Below are positions 22,901 to 37,900 of a stretch of DNA of 64,000 nt, one piece after another. The DNA comes from Pictodentalium vernedei (lineage: Eukaryota > Mollusca > Scaphopoda > Dentaliida > Dentaliidae), in assembly GCA_031216915.1 (NCBI GenBank), contig CM062291.1, positions 36,088,484 to 36,152,483 on the forward strand, read 5' to 3'. The notes beneath the pieces were generated by a model that saw only the letters and a program-made list of their open reading frames with translations, searched no databases and was not told where the DNA came from. The translations under genes and the position numbers were made by a program. Position 1 is the stretch's first letter, and each line of letters opens with the position of its first letter.

Positions 22901-25900
22901 GAGTGCAAATGCCAATACGGCTCGGGCTAGAGGCCGTATTTATGAACCGATCTTCACGAAACTTCTTGGGTACCTTTGTTATCACTGTGGGACGAGAAGG
23001 AGTGTTTTTGGGTCCAGTCTGAAATTCAAGATGGCCGCTAGCAGCCATTTTGTTCAAAATTAAGTGCAATCAGATTTTTGCGCAGAACTTCCAAATGAAA
23101 GATCTGATTTGAATAAATTTTTGTATGAATGTTTAGTACCATGGGATACATTACATATAATACAGAGTTTTTCTCGTGAATAAATTATGCAAATTAGGGG
23201 TCCGGGTGGGACTTAGAAAATTTTGGACCAAAATCCGGAAATTAGTTTTTTGTGTTTTGATGCATTTTGGTCAATTTTAAGAAGAAGAAGAAAAAATTTT
23301 AGTCTGAAAATATTTTGTTTGGGACTGAAAATTTCCACACAAAAATAATAATCTACAATGATTGGTCTTAATCTGTAGTCCATTACAGTCACCTTGTAAT
23401 TCTTTTATTATTGTTGACTGGGCCAAAACAAATACTAATTCCTGTCATATTCATTATTCAGTTGTCTTTGTCACAGCAAGTACTAATTCCTGTCATATCC
23501 AAGTTGAGCTACAGAGTCATTGACTCTTTCATTTTCATTTTCTGTCTCAAAAACATAGGTTATGACCCCTTATTGGAATGAGCTCGACGAGCTTGTTCCA
23601 TTCCAAAGAGGAAAGAGGGGTCATAACCTGTGTTTTTGAGACAAGAAATGAAAAAATAACGAAAATTAATTGGGCGATTTTTGTGAATAATGCTGGCCGG
23701 TTTTGACCATTACATAATTTACGTTGGGTAAAGGTTAAAGAAGACTAGGCCTACTGTCACAAAACTTGAATTTTTGGACAATTTTGCACTTTTCTGTTTT
23801 GTATTGCATAACTATAATCAGTATTGATTGGGATTGGGCAAAACATTTTGTTCTCTAAGTATTACTGTCCCTGCCAGCACTGCCAGAAAAATCTAATTTT
23901 TCAGTAAATTTTGCATTTTTCTGTCCTCATGTTTTCAAACCAGAACACTCATTTTGATTTCCATACTTGTATTCAGCATCCATGGTGCAACAAATTTTGT
24001 TCTATATGTTTTGTGGTCCTATTTTATCAGAGCCCTGTTTTGACTGCATAAAAAGTAGTACTGTCGGAAAAACATCATTTTTCAGTAAACCTCCAAATTC
24101 TCTAAAATGATCGCTCTTGTTTAGTTCAAATATACCATAGATTTAGAGTGTGGGAGTATGGAGGCTCTGTGGTAGACTGTTGGACTTCTGTGCTAGAGGT
24201 CCCGAGTTCGATCCCATGTCCGGGATGACCCACGTTTGCCTACACGGGGGCACGATGATGTGTGTACTAAGGTGTACTGCATGTCAATGGTGCACATGTC
24301 TTCAGCCGCTGTAGCCCTGCTTGAGAGGAGCTTGAACAGAGTTAGAATGTTGAGAATATTGAGGAGCTGACAGTTGCTCTTCGATGCTCAGTGGTTCTCT
24401 CCGGGTACTCTGGCTTCGTCCACCCGTAAAACTGTCATGGTCACGATAAGCCATTGTGCATAAGTATGTGACCTTAAACACTAATAAATAAATAAATTTA
24501 GAGTGTCATATGATACAACAAAACCAACATCTAACTTTTCCAACATCATCCCCTCATCATCCATGAATGGCCCAAATGATTTTCCTGCAAAATTGAGCAA
24601 CTTCCAACGGCAAATGTCCTTGATGCAAGGTTTTTGAGACTAAGTGTTTGATATAGATGATCAGCTATCATTATAGGATAAAGTTATATTTAAAGTTTTC
24701 TTGTTAACCCTCCACTATGGTGATTGCAGGAATAAGAGCACTGTTCAAGCCAGAAAATAAGCAGACTGTCATCTGCAAAATGAGGTCCCCAGAGGGTGAA
24801 TTTTGTGATGCTACCCTGCACAGCAGGGTAGCATCACTAAATTTACCCTCTATGAACCTCCATCTGAATCAGGGTCTCAAAACTAAACAGAAAGAGGTAC
24901 CCAGAGGATAAACTAGCCCACTGTATGGGATAGCATCATCAAATTCACCCTCTGGGGACCTCATTGTGAAAATGTCAGTCTGCTTATTTTCAGGCCTGGC
25001 ACTGTTTGAACTTGAACTTTGAACTTTGATTTCAGCTCGTAATAAACAAATAATTACATTTTGCTGTAACAATAACAATTGATTGTGATAATGATGTGAA
25101 TAGTATGGTAATGATAATTGTGAGAGTTAATGTAATAATGCCTAATGAGAGACTATCAATGTCAGATGTTAATTATTCTCCAGATAAAGATAACGAAGCT
25201 GTCGTTTTTGGATAAAGATAATGAAACTATATGTCCTTTTATCTGTAGTTAAAAGAAGGATAACTGTGTTGTATGAGGTATTCAGAACATTGCAGTTTAA
25301 TTAACCCTTTACTGAACATGAAAAGCAGACGACACTTGCAAAAAAAATTCTTGAATAACTATTTTTTTCATTTTTTATCTCAAAAACATAGATTATGACC
25401 CCTCATTGGAACAAGCTTGATGCGCTCGTTCCAATGAGGGGTCATAGCCTATGTTTTTGAGACAAAAAAATGAAAAAAATAATGAAAATTAATTGGTGAT
25501 TTTTGAGAACAGTGCTGGTTTTATCCATAATGTTGGGTAAAGGATTAACTCTTCACCTGCTGCTGGTGGATATTCCTGCCATGGACATATAATCTCTTAC
25601 CGCAAGAATAAGTAAAATTTATGTATTTTTAATTAAATTTACCCCCTGTAAATTAAATCAAGGTTTTCACCAATGATTTCTTGAGTTAAATTACCAAAAC
25701 AATTTTCAGCAAATCCAGTCATGGCTGCTTTACAGCAACCATGACTAGATTTGATAATTTCAAAAAATGACATGCCATACACTCTCTTCAAATGCAAATA
25801 TTTTGTAACTCAGTTATCTGACCCATAACATGTATTACATTTCTCAAATCCACAAAAAACATTCAACACCATCTGACTAAGTAGAAATAAATAATCTGAA

Positions 25901-28900
25901 TATGGGTGGAATAATTTATTGTTAAAGGCAAGACTTCAGCCTACAAAATAGCGAAAAAATGCCGAAGCCAGTCATTTTCAGCCACCCAGCAGCCTCAAAA
26001 GCAGAATTTTCCTACCTACCTACTACCTCTAGAGCATAGCATCCCCTGTTTCTAAAATGCAAAAAAAAAAAAATGTTTCTGTTTCATTTTTTAGTTACAT
26101 GTCTGGTAACAAACCCGTGTAAAAATTACATTTTAAAAAATAGCCAATTTTTCGAAGCCACTGTTTTCCATAATTCATCTGGTAATTTACCCCTATGTAT
26201 CAGACTCCAACTCTGGGACCAAAACTTCAAATTCTCTTGTCCAACAAAAAGCCTAATGTAATCATATATCTGATATTAAAAATATATCTCTATTTTACAA
26301 GGCCTCAGTGTCAACATATGCCCTATGTTTAGAATTTCACCTCTGTGCAATAGTGCGAAACTGTAGAGTGGAACTTAAACACTACAACAAAACTTAAAAC
26401 AGCAAATTTGTTCAACAAGTAGATGTTGGGATAAACCCTGCAACAAAACTTACAACAGCAAATTTGTTCAGAAGGCAACTCTACACACAGGAAAGCAAAA
26501 CTTTTGAAGTTAACCCTCTCCATTGTAATCTGTACATGGTTTATTTTTTCAGAAAATTGTGAAAGACAGTGGAATAGAGAAATGTGACATTCAGGGAATT
26601 GGATTTGATGCTACATGTTCTCTTGTTGTATTAGATGAGAACTTTGATCCTTTATCTGTCAGCCATGATGGTAAGGAGGAAATATATAGTACACACGAGT
26701 CAGTCAGTTTTTTCATGTTTGTTCATTAATGAGTTTAACCCTTTACCCACCATAGAGAATATCAAAATTTATTATTTTAATTTCTATTTTTTTAAATTTT
26801 TCAAAAAAATTTCAACTGAACCATATCATGTGACCCCCTCATTGGAATGAGCTCATCGAGCTCATTCCAATGAGGGGGTCACATGATATGGTTCAGTTGA
26901 AATTTTTTTGAAAATTTTTTTCGGGCTTGGTGCTCTTGTAGCCGTCACAGTTGACCAATCATGGCAGCCATATTGAATTTGGTTTCCATCCATTAACTGG
27001 TGAAGGTTGCCTTGAATCATTTCTATTTGTTGAAATATTTTTAAAAATTAATTTTTTCACCTGCTCAATTTGCAAATTATGTGGGTGATTCGTTAGGTAA
27101 AGGGTTAAGATCAGTTTCAGCATCTGTAGGTACATTGTTAATGCAATTACTTCAGCACTGTTTGGGAAAGGGTCTGAGGCCCATGCAATTGGGAACATTC
27201 ACGTCATGAAGGCTCCAATTTGGAATTTGTTTTCGAGAAGAAACACACAAGTAATAAGAAAAATTACTTTTATATTGAACCGAGAACATTAATACACAAG
27301 CTACTACATATATAGTTCATGTAGTAAGTTTTATAACACACAGCCGGCATGAAATAATGATCAGTCTCTGTAATTTCTATTAAATAAATTGTTCTTGTAC
27401 TTTTATTATTTATTTATTTATTTACTGGTGTTTAAGGTCACATATTTCTGCACAATGTCTAATCATGACCACGACAGTTTTAAGGGTGGAGGAAGCCGGA
27501 GTACCCGGAGAGAACCACCGAGCAATGGCGAGCAACTGTCAGCTCCCCAACATACTAACTCCACACAAGCAGGGTTAGCATTGGTTGAAGACAGGTGAAC
27601 CATCGACATGCAGTATGCCTTAGTACACAGCGTCACCGTGCCCCCACGTGGGCAATGGGGGTGAAGTGTCTTGCCTAAGGATACAACGCAGTTGCCACAG
27701 GTGGGATTCGAACCGAGGACCTCTCGGCTTGCAGCCTGCACCTCTACCAACTGAGCCACTGTGCCCCCTCTTGTACTTTTAAATGATGAAGATATTTATG
27801 CATTTTGATAAACTTTGACAGCCTACATTCGGTGGTTTTGCAGTTGTGTCTAGACTCATGTGTTGTGAAAGCTCTGTATTCAAACATAAACCAAAAGGAT
27901 GGTATCAGTTCACTAGAATGATCATTAAATTCACACAAAAAAGGCTTCTTCGTGCAGCAAAACTATTGTGAAACTAATGAAGTTCATTCTCCAACATAAC
28001 TATTTTGAATGTGGTGCAGACATCTGTTTGCACAAAATGGAAAGAGCAGCGCGCCCATAGCCTTTCAATTCATTAATATTTTAATGATGGAGTTTGAAGA
28101 AGAAGTCTTGAATAATATATCAGTAAAACCTGGAGTGTATTTCTGACACAAAGATGACATTTTTGTGCCCCCAAGAGAAGCATTATGTTTTCACCATGTC
28201 CGTCTGTTGTCCGTCGTCCATCTGTTAAAGTTTGGTTTCCATCAAATAACTAAAGAACCACATATATTTGATCAAATCATAATTTTAGTGGTAACTTGTG
28301 GATGACTAGACAATGCTTCTTTTCGATTTTGGTTCAGCTAGCCAATTCAGTATGGCCGTCATGGCAGCCATATTGAATTTGGTTTCCATCCATTAACTAG
28401 TGAAGGCTGACTCGAATCATTTCTATTTTTTAATTATGCATTGTTGGTGTCTAGAGGAAGCTTCCTTTCGATTTTGGACCAGTCAGCTGAACCAAGTTGG
28501 CCACCAGTGGCCAATTCATAATGGTGGCCATCTTAAATTTGGTTTCTGTCCAATAACTAATGAATACTGACATAAATCAATTTCAGTTTTGGGTTATGCA
28601 TTATTGGTGTCTAGAGGAAGCTTCCTTTCAATTTGGGTCCAGCTAGCCAGTAGCCAATTCAATATGGCCACCATAGTGGCCACATTGAATTTGGTTTTCA
28701 TCCAATAACTTATGAATGCTGACTCAAATCATTTTTATTTTTTAAATATGCATTGTTGGTCTCTAGAGGAAGCTTCCTTTTGATTTTAGACCAGTCAGCT
28801 GAACCACGATGGCTGCCAATGGCCAATTCATTATGGCTTACATGGTGGCCATCTTGAATTTGGTTTCCATCCAATAACTAATGAATACTGTCTTGAATCA

Positions 28901-31900
28901 ATTTCAATTTTTGGTTATGCATTATTGGTGTCTAGAGGAAGCCTTCTTTTGATTTTGGATCAGCTAGCCAATTCAGTATGGCCACCATGGTTTCCGCCAA
29001 TAACTAATGAATGTTGACTCAAATAATTTTTTTTTTTGATGCATTATTGATGTCTAGAGGAAGCTTCCTTTTGATTTTAGACCAGTCAGCTGAACCACGA
29101 TGGCTGCCAATGGCCAATTCATTATGGCTTACATGGTGGCCATCTTGAATTTGGTTTCCATCCAATAACTAATGAATACTGTCTTGAATCAATTTCAATT
29201 TTTGGTTATGCATTATTGGTGTCTAGAGGAAGCCTTCTTTTGATTTTGGATCAGCTAGCCAATTCAATATGGCCACCATGGTTTCCGCCAATAACTAATG
29301 AATGTTGACTCAAATAATTTTTTTTTTGATGCATTATTGATGTCTAGAGGAAGCTTCCTTTTGATTTGGTTATGCCCCCAAGAGACTTACCTACCCTTTT
29401 ATGACACCGTCAGGGGATTATGCCACACTTTGCATTGCTCGTTATAATATGGGAACATAATTTGTCTGCATTGGAATCATTCTTTGTAGAAATTAATAAT
29501 GCACACCCAAATTAGAAAGTTTCTATGGAATACGCTGCAGAGGAAATAAACTTTCTTGACATCAAAACCTCAAAAACCAATGGGAATTTGAGCACTATCA
29601 TCTATAGGAAACCAACAGAGAGATTTAACTATTTTACAATCTCAAAGATTTCACTCAAAAAAAATAACAGTGATCTATAGTCTGACTTAGCATCCAGGCC
29701 ATGGTCAGTCCATGAAATAACATGCAAACGATCATTTAGGTTACATGGGGGTTACGTCAATTGTAAAATACGTGAATGCAGTACAGGTTACAATAAAACA
29801 ACATAGCATAAATTAATTTCCTAATCCCGCACGTTTTGTCAGTCAAATATGAAATTCTTTTGAAACAAACTTGACTCAAAAGTTGAGCATTTCATCCACA
29901 GATGACCGGAGTGACATGCCATTTACATCTTAACAGGGAGCGTGGTAGCTCAGTGGTAGACTGTTGGACTTCTATGCTAGAGGTCCTAAGTTCGATCCCC
30001 ATCAGGGACGACTCACATTGTGTCCTTGGGCAAGGCACTTTATCCAGGTTGCCTACATGGGGGCATGATGATGCTGTGTACTAAGGCATACTGCATGTCG
30101 ATGGTGCACATGTCTTCAACCGCTGTAACCCTGCTTGAGCGGAGCTTGAACAGAGTTAGAATGTTGAGGAGCTGACAGTTGCTTGTCGATGCTCGGTGGT
30201 TCTCTCCGGGTACTCCGGCTTCCTCCACACCTAAAACTGTCACAGTCACAATTAGCCATTGTGCATAAGTATGTGACCGTAAACACCAATAAATGCATAT
30301 AAATAAAACATCTTAACAGAATTTCCACCAAAATAGCAACAACTAACGTGTGATCTCGCCAAAGCGAGATTGCGCGTTAGTTGTTGCTATTATTTTGGCA
30401 GAAATTCTGTCAGGATGTAAACAACAACGTGTAGTATGTAAGCTCTTTATTTCCAGACCTGCATGGTGAATCCCATAGTTCACCTCTGTACTGCCAGATA
30501 GAGTCTGATGTAAGTCAGGGTGTTCTGTTATTGATCTGTGATTGGCAGGTTCTGTTTCCAACATCACGAGAAACTCGTTGAGAGGAGGAACATCACTATC
30601 ATCCAGAATCAATATTGAGTTACTGCTCTGTGCTCATTCTGTTCTTGGTGTTATTCAAAATCATAGTCTGGACTCGTTATGAATAGGGATAGGATGTGTC
30701 ATAGATTGGAGACGATGAATTGTAAGTTGCAGTGGAAGTGTAGACCTAACGGATAAATGCGTGGACTGTCGGGTAGCAGGTTGAACTGATCGGATGATGC
30801 TCAAGCTCATCAGACAATATAGGGTATTCACAACAAAGAACCTTCTCTGATGGCTCTCAATTCTCCAATAATCTGGATTTTTCCTGAGTCTGGATCACAG
30901 GTCTGAATATTTTCATCATCTCGCACATCAGACCGATGTCTGACAAATTCATGTATGATCGCATCTCTCTTATAGGATCTCGGAATTTTTTTCAATTTTT
31001 CTTTTTTGTTTAATTTTATTTCTCTGTGTTTTTTATACATATTCAAAAGAAGTTAAAGAACTCTGTATATTTCCAGAATGCAAAACTGAATGTAAAAACA
31101 TATTTTCAATATTTTTGTTGTTGTTTGGAAATTGTCAATCACTTGCAAAGTAACTGAAAGCTGTAAAATTGTATGTTATATTTTATTTTATTTTATTTCT
31201 TGCCCATTAGAAATTTAAGATTTTTTGTGTGTGAAAAGTCCATGTGCACAAAAAGATAAAAAAGAAAATGAATATTGAATATTATAATTCAATTTTTTAG
31301 AAATTTGGGCAGGCCTGGCATTCTGAAAAATGCAGGAGGGCTAAAAATCGCCCTCCTCGCATGGCCTAGGAGAGCGATTAGCTCTCCTCAGGCTTAGAAA
31401 GCTAAAAGTGGCAAAATGAAGTTTCACTACTAATCAGTTCTGCCTTGTGAGTTTTGTACATTTTATTTGGCACTGCTAACAAGGTAGTCTGTGTGAGATG
31501 GCTATGCTGCCCCTCCCTCACCTCTGGGCCTTGGAAAGGCCCGGAGGTGTGGGAGGGGCAGTGTGGCCGTCTTACAGAGACCACTAACATAGCAGCGATC
31601 TGATGAGGTGTGGGCTTTAGGAATAGGCTGTTATGGTAATCATCAATTTCTAAGGCCAGGAGGGCTAGTTTTCGCCCTCCTTAATTTTTTTTAGGGCAAG
31701 CAGTTGGCGAGCAAATAAATCGCTCTCCTGAAAATGCCAGGCCTGTTTGGGGTGGGCTAGACAAGTGAAAACAAATTGACCTGATGGGCCAGAAAAGTCT
31801 ATCTAGTCCAGGCCAAAGTCAGAATATTTCTGGTCCAACAAGAAATCGAGGGTGCCAGAATCAGCCTTTCACCATTACTTACATCATTGGAAAGGGTTTG

Positions 31901-34900
31901 GTAAGTTCTTATTTCAGTGTTGAGTAATACATACGTTAAGGGATGGAACATGGAGTTTTCAAATTATCAGTTAAATTGATATTGATAAAATTGTATGCTA
32001 ATAGTATTGTGTAGAGTAGCAAGCACATGTTTTGTATTAACAACTAATAACATTATAATGTTTATGTTTTCTATTGATAGATGATAATCAGTGGAATATT
32101 ATAATGTGTATGTTTTGTATTGACAGCTGATAATCAGTGGAATATTATAATGTGTATGTTTTGTATTGACAGCTGATAATCAGTGGAATATTATAATGTG
32201 TATGTTTTGTATTGACAACTGATAATCAGTGGAATATTATAATGTGTATGTTTTGTATTGACAGCTGATAATCAGTGGAATATTATAATGTGTATGTTTT
32301 GTTTTGACAGCTGATAATCGGTGGAATATTATAATGTGTATGTTTTATATTGACAGCTGATATTCAGTGGAATATTATAATGTGTATATTTTGTATTGAC
32401 AGCTGATAATCAGTGGAATATTATAATGTGTATGTTTTATATTGACAGCTGATAATCAGTGGAATATTATAATGTGTATGTTTTGTTTTGACAGCAGATA
32501 ATCAGTGGAATATTATAATGTGTATGTTTTATATTGACAGCCAATAATCAGTGGAATATTATAATGTGTATGTTTTGTATTGACAGCCGATAATCAGTGG
32601 AATATTATAATGTGTATGTTTTGTTTTGACAGCCGATAATCAGTGGAATATTATAATGTGGATGGACCATCGTGCCTCAGAAGAAACCGATGTCATTAAT
32701 TCCACAAAAGATGAAGTATTAGGTTACTATGGTGGGAGCATATCCCTTGAAATGAATCCACCAAAAATACTCTGGCTGAAAAAGGTAAGTTGCTGTATCC
32801 AGTTGAAATGAGATGACCACTGCCCACATTTACTGTTGTATTGACCCCCGCCCCCACCCCAAAAGTGCCATTCAGGTACTCCTCAAATGCTGGTTATCCT
32901 TATCATACAGACCCCAAAGACTTCTTACGAGAGTGTTTTTTTTACCTGCACTCTTCGAAAACTGATTACACATGTCGAGGCCACTGTTTTGATAATCAAG
33001 CCAGAAAATAAGCAGACTGTCATCTGCAAAATGAGGTCCCCCAGAGGGTGAATTTAGTGATGCTACCCTGCACAGCAGGGTAGCATCGCTAAATTCACCC
33101 TCTGTGAACCTCAGTCTGAATCGGGGTCTCAAAACTAAACAGAATGACATACCCAGAGGATAAAATGGCCCACTGTATGGGATAGCATCATCAAATTCAC
33201 CCTCTGGGGACCTCATTTTACAAATGTCAGACTGCTTATTTTCAGGCCTGTTGATAACAGTAATTAAATGAAAAATAACCAACTCAACGAAATAAATTAG
33301 ATTATATTTCGGTACTAGCAGGGTTACCCGGCGTTGCTCAGGCTGAGGAGAGTATTATAACTGTTGGTGCCCCTCTACGTCCCCACCCCCACCCCACCAC
33401 GGGGCACTTTTTTAAACCTCACCATTAGATTCCTGGTAAAAAATTACCCCTAGTAGACCGCTTTGAAGACCTATATCAGCGAGAAAAAATTTGGTCATAA
33501 CTTTTGGTGCCCCTCTCCACCCCCACCCCAATACGTTTTTAAACCTCACCATTAAATTCCTGATAAAATCATACCCCTAGTAGACCCCTTTGAAGACATA
33601 TATCGGTAAAAAAAATTTTGGTCATAACTTTTGGTGCCCCCCTACACCCCCACCCCACACACTTTTTTTAAACCTGACAATGACCTCCGCCATAAAAAGT
33701 ACTCCTAGTAGACCCATTTTGGACACTCGGGGAAGCCCGATATTCATTTCTATAGCGGACAGACAGACATACAGACAGACAGACAGACAGACAGACATAC
33801 ATACAGACATTCTGAAATATAGTATAGATAGATAGACATATTTCCCAGTCGGCCATACTCTTCGTATATTTTGCTATATACTTCCCAGTTAGCCGGACTC
33901 TTCATATATTCTGTTATATACTTCCCAGTTAGCCGAACTCTTCGTATATTTGGCAATACACTTCCCAGTCAGCCGGACTCTTCATATATTTTGTTTCCTA
34001 TATACGTCCCGGGCAGCTGGACTCTTCATATATTTTACTATATACTTTTCAGTCAGCCAGACTCTTTGTATAGTTTGCAATATACATCCCAGTCAGCCAG
34101 GCTCTTCGTATATTTTTCTATATACTTTTTTTGCCATGGTGATATTTTTATATAGGCCTACCATGTGTTAAACCTGAAAAATAAAACAAAGAAACATATA
34201 GCTGAGACACTACCATAAACTTTCAGCGGCTATAGAACATGTACTTTCATGTACAATAATGAGTGGAGATTACATCATACATAGCACAAGAATGCAATAC
34301 AGTGGAGCCCAATTAATTGGATATCTCTTAATTGTATATTCCTGTTAATTGAATATAATTTTCAAACACAAAACCATTTACCATACCTTCAGTACAAATT
34401 TGATCTGTTAATTGCATATGGGTTGTAGAGTAAACTCCTGTTAATTGTATAGAAATTTTTATAATATGTCGAAAAAATTACTGTGACACGCACCAAATTC
34501 CCTTTATTTATCAACCTTTTTGGCCTCACTACATCCAACACAGACATTTATTCTATTATATCTTGTTTGACAGAGCTCTATGATAGAATAAATGCTCATT
34601 TTACCTCCAGAACACAGGAAACTGACAAAATCCCTGTTAATTGTATACTCGTGGCTCAGTAGGTAGAGGTGCAGGCGCATGTCTTCAACCATTCTAACCT
34701 TACCTGTGCTGCATTGCGGAGTTATGATGTTGGGGAGCTGGCAGCTGCTCGTCGTTGCTCGGAGGTTCTCTCCGGGTACTCCGGCTTCTTCCTCACGTAA
34801 AACTGTCACCAACAGGATATGACATTTGCTGTTAAAGTGTCGTTAAACCTAATAAATGAAGAAATAATCTGAATAAAAATCAAATAACAAAGAAAAACTT

Positions 34901-37900
34901 GTTTGCAAGAGAAAATGTATTTATTTATTTGTTATAAGTTGATCAGACATTTGTTATGGCATCACTCTTTTTTTGTGTGTATTTTAGAAAATTCCCAAAG
35001 AGTTATGGCATAGAATTGGATATTTCTTTGACTTGCCTGATTTCTTGACTTGGAAAGCAACAGGAAGTTTGTCAAGGTGAGTGTTCCTTTAATTGGCAGA
35101 GTGCTAAGTTATTTTTGGTCATCAAAATTTTTTCACATGTCTTTGGATTATTACAATTTATGGGGGAGTGCCAGAATGGCACTAAAATAAATTGTATCAA
35201 GGCAAATTCATACAGATGAAATTATTTCAGTTCAAAGATAATATGAAACACATCAACAGAACATGAAGCCTTTAAATTGTGGTGCCAGCTCTCCACATTG
35301 AAGCCCAAATATGGGCTTCCATCACTCTAACAGTTTTCTGGTAAATTTGTGAGTAACAGTGCTCTATTCAGTAAGTGCAAATGTATGAGAAGTGAATGTA
35401 TAGACTTACAGTCCTTGTATGACAAGGGCCTGAAAGCATCCAGAAGACGGTAGGGGTATCAAAAAGGTCACTCGACTTTGGGTATGAGTTAAGCATGGTT
35501 TGATCGTAGTAGATTGGGAAAAAAGGGCCTTTTTCTTGGTCTCAGAAAAATTATTCAGAGAGAATGCAGGTTAAAATGTGTATCACTATAATTGACTATC
35601 AGAAAAGCGCAATGGCTATGTAACCTGATTATGGTGTGTAAGGTTGGGGATTATAGTGTTTTGTGTCAGAAATTGGAAATTTTATAGCATGTACCCCATT
35701 AGGAAAGGGGCCTTATTTCAGCCCCCAAAAGGGCCTAGATTAAACTCTGGGTTAAGACTGTGAGTTTACAGTTTATCTAACAATCATATAGATTTTGGCC
35801 TGAAAACTACGAGAAACGGTACGTATCACATAATGTGTTTCGATTCTGTATCATATAGACGACTCAGAATGGTAGCGCTACGGGCTATCATAACAGGCAC
35901 ATGGCTACATTCTATGTGCATTTCAGCGATCGACCGAACATTATGTCCCAAAAATGTTTAAAAATATTTTAACCCTTTACCTAACATGAAAAGCAGACGA
36001 CACTTTGTAAAAAAAATTCTTGAATAACTAATTTTTTTCATTTTTTGTCTCAAAAACATAGGTTATGACCACTCATTGGAACGAGCTCGACGAGCTTGTT
36101 CCAACGAGGGGTCATAACCTATGTTTTTGAGACAAAAGATGAAAAAAATAATGAAAATTAATTGGCGATTTTTTTAGAATAGTATTGGCCGGTTTTGGCC
36201 ATTACGTTGGGTAAAGGATTAAGATTTAATCTGTTTATGTGACAGAATTGTTAGATAAATGAATTATCATGATAATGTGCATGTCCTGTGATTTGTATCG
36301 GATTCTCGGTGGTGTCCAAAAATGGGATCACAACTCGCCGGCAAAGCCGGCTCGTTGGGACCCCATTCTGGACACCACCTCGAATCTGATACAATGCATA
36401 GGACATGCACATTATCATGATAATCTGTATGTATCATAAATTGTAATGTGACAGTCAATAGCATTGACATTATAAAAAAAACTTATTACATACTCGAAAA
36501 TTTCTCAGTTATAGTTCTCGGAAATAACATTTTTTCCACTAGGGCACTTCCAGCAAAGAAAATGCCTCCACCAATTTCTGCTATCATTGGTACTGAATTG
36601 ATGTGCTTCTATTTATATTTTGGAGATATATAGAGAGGATAAATACAGGGGTGGCACGAAAGGAGGATTGGGGGTACAGCCCCCATCTAGTAACCTCCAC
36701 CCTCTTTCCATCAGGGAGGGTCAACTCCCCAGTTGGGACTACCCTAGGCCCAGTGTTGGGAGCACCCCCCTCTCCCTGTTGGGGAAATTCTAGCACCACC
36801 ACTGGATAAATACTGTCTTTGAGTAGGTGAAAGGATTACCGCATGGGTGGCTGAAAGGAAATATAAGTTTTGGCAGGAGAGAAAGAAGCCTTGCAGTCAC
36901 AAGTGAGATAAATCTGGGCCCCACTGAGAAACAATAGGTTTTTGCTTTATCATTGCATTCAGTGTGTTGCGATGTCTTAATTGGTGTTTTAATTAATATG
37001 TCATGTTGATGAGAGCAGATCATTTACATCCCACTCACCACCTTCGGTGGCTTGTGGGATACGATTAATCTCCTCCCATCAATTTAATGGGATCCAAAAT
37101 ACCAGATGAGTTACAACAAAAATACTCTTTATTTAAATTTATCTTTACAAACTTTCCAACGGGTAAAATCAGCAGTGTACGAACATCGAGCCAAAATCTT
37201 ATCAGAGCTTGTTGATATGGCAACAGGGTATCATTTACAAATTTAATTCACTGTTTTTCAAGTTTGTCTTGATTATTCTTTTGTACTTATGAAATAACTG
37301 TTACGTTTTTAAATGTGTACATGTACTTCAAAATAACACAAGGGTTTAGCACATGCCTCTTTACTCTGTTTTACATGAAGGAATATGTCTCCAAATCATA
37401 ACAGATAGTCATTAATTAAATCTTTTAAATTTTACAGGAAGTGCCTGTGATTCTGTCCAGTTAGAATTTCTGCTTTGATTATCTCCCTTGATATACGATG
37501 GGATCCTTTCCATCATTGTACGGGTGGACACGCCAACTGGGAAATGTTTTATTTGACTTTGGACAGGTTGGTCCACTAGTTCAATATAATAAATAAAAAT
37601 AAATAAATTTATTGCAAGCTTGTTCAATTAAAATGGACAGTTTTTGTTGGACAAATCTTTCTGGGCTACACATTTGATCAATCAGTGCTGGTTTAGACAG
37701 GTTGTACAATACAGGAAATGTGGATTACTACAAAACTACATGGGAAGATGGGGGGATTTTACCCAACAATCCTTTTTGTGAGTTTGCCTTGTATATCTCA
37801 ATGCACACACTGTCATGATTACTGGTATATTGCAAATGAATATCCGCACTGTTAGTTACTTAAGGAATAGTGCATGGCTTGGAGTTGACTACGCCCATAT

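Noticed and set aside
27690-27768. tRNA gene on the minus strand
   Set aside because: A and B boxes are present, but no complete cloverleaf follows and the segment is the head of a SINE with target duplications. The same holds for 3560-3636, 24152, 29937 and 52121.
32037-32660. CRISPR array
   Set aside because: Regular 46-bp direct repeats, but there are no unique spacers. The unit is derived from the adjacent exon in a eukaryotic gene.
33590-33956. cysteine-rich small ORFs around 33700
   Set aside because: They are translations of the ACAG microsatellite and the 40-bp satellite.
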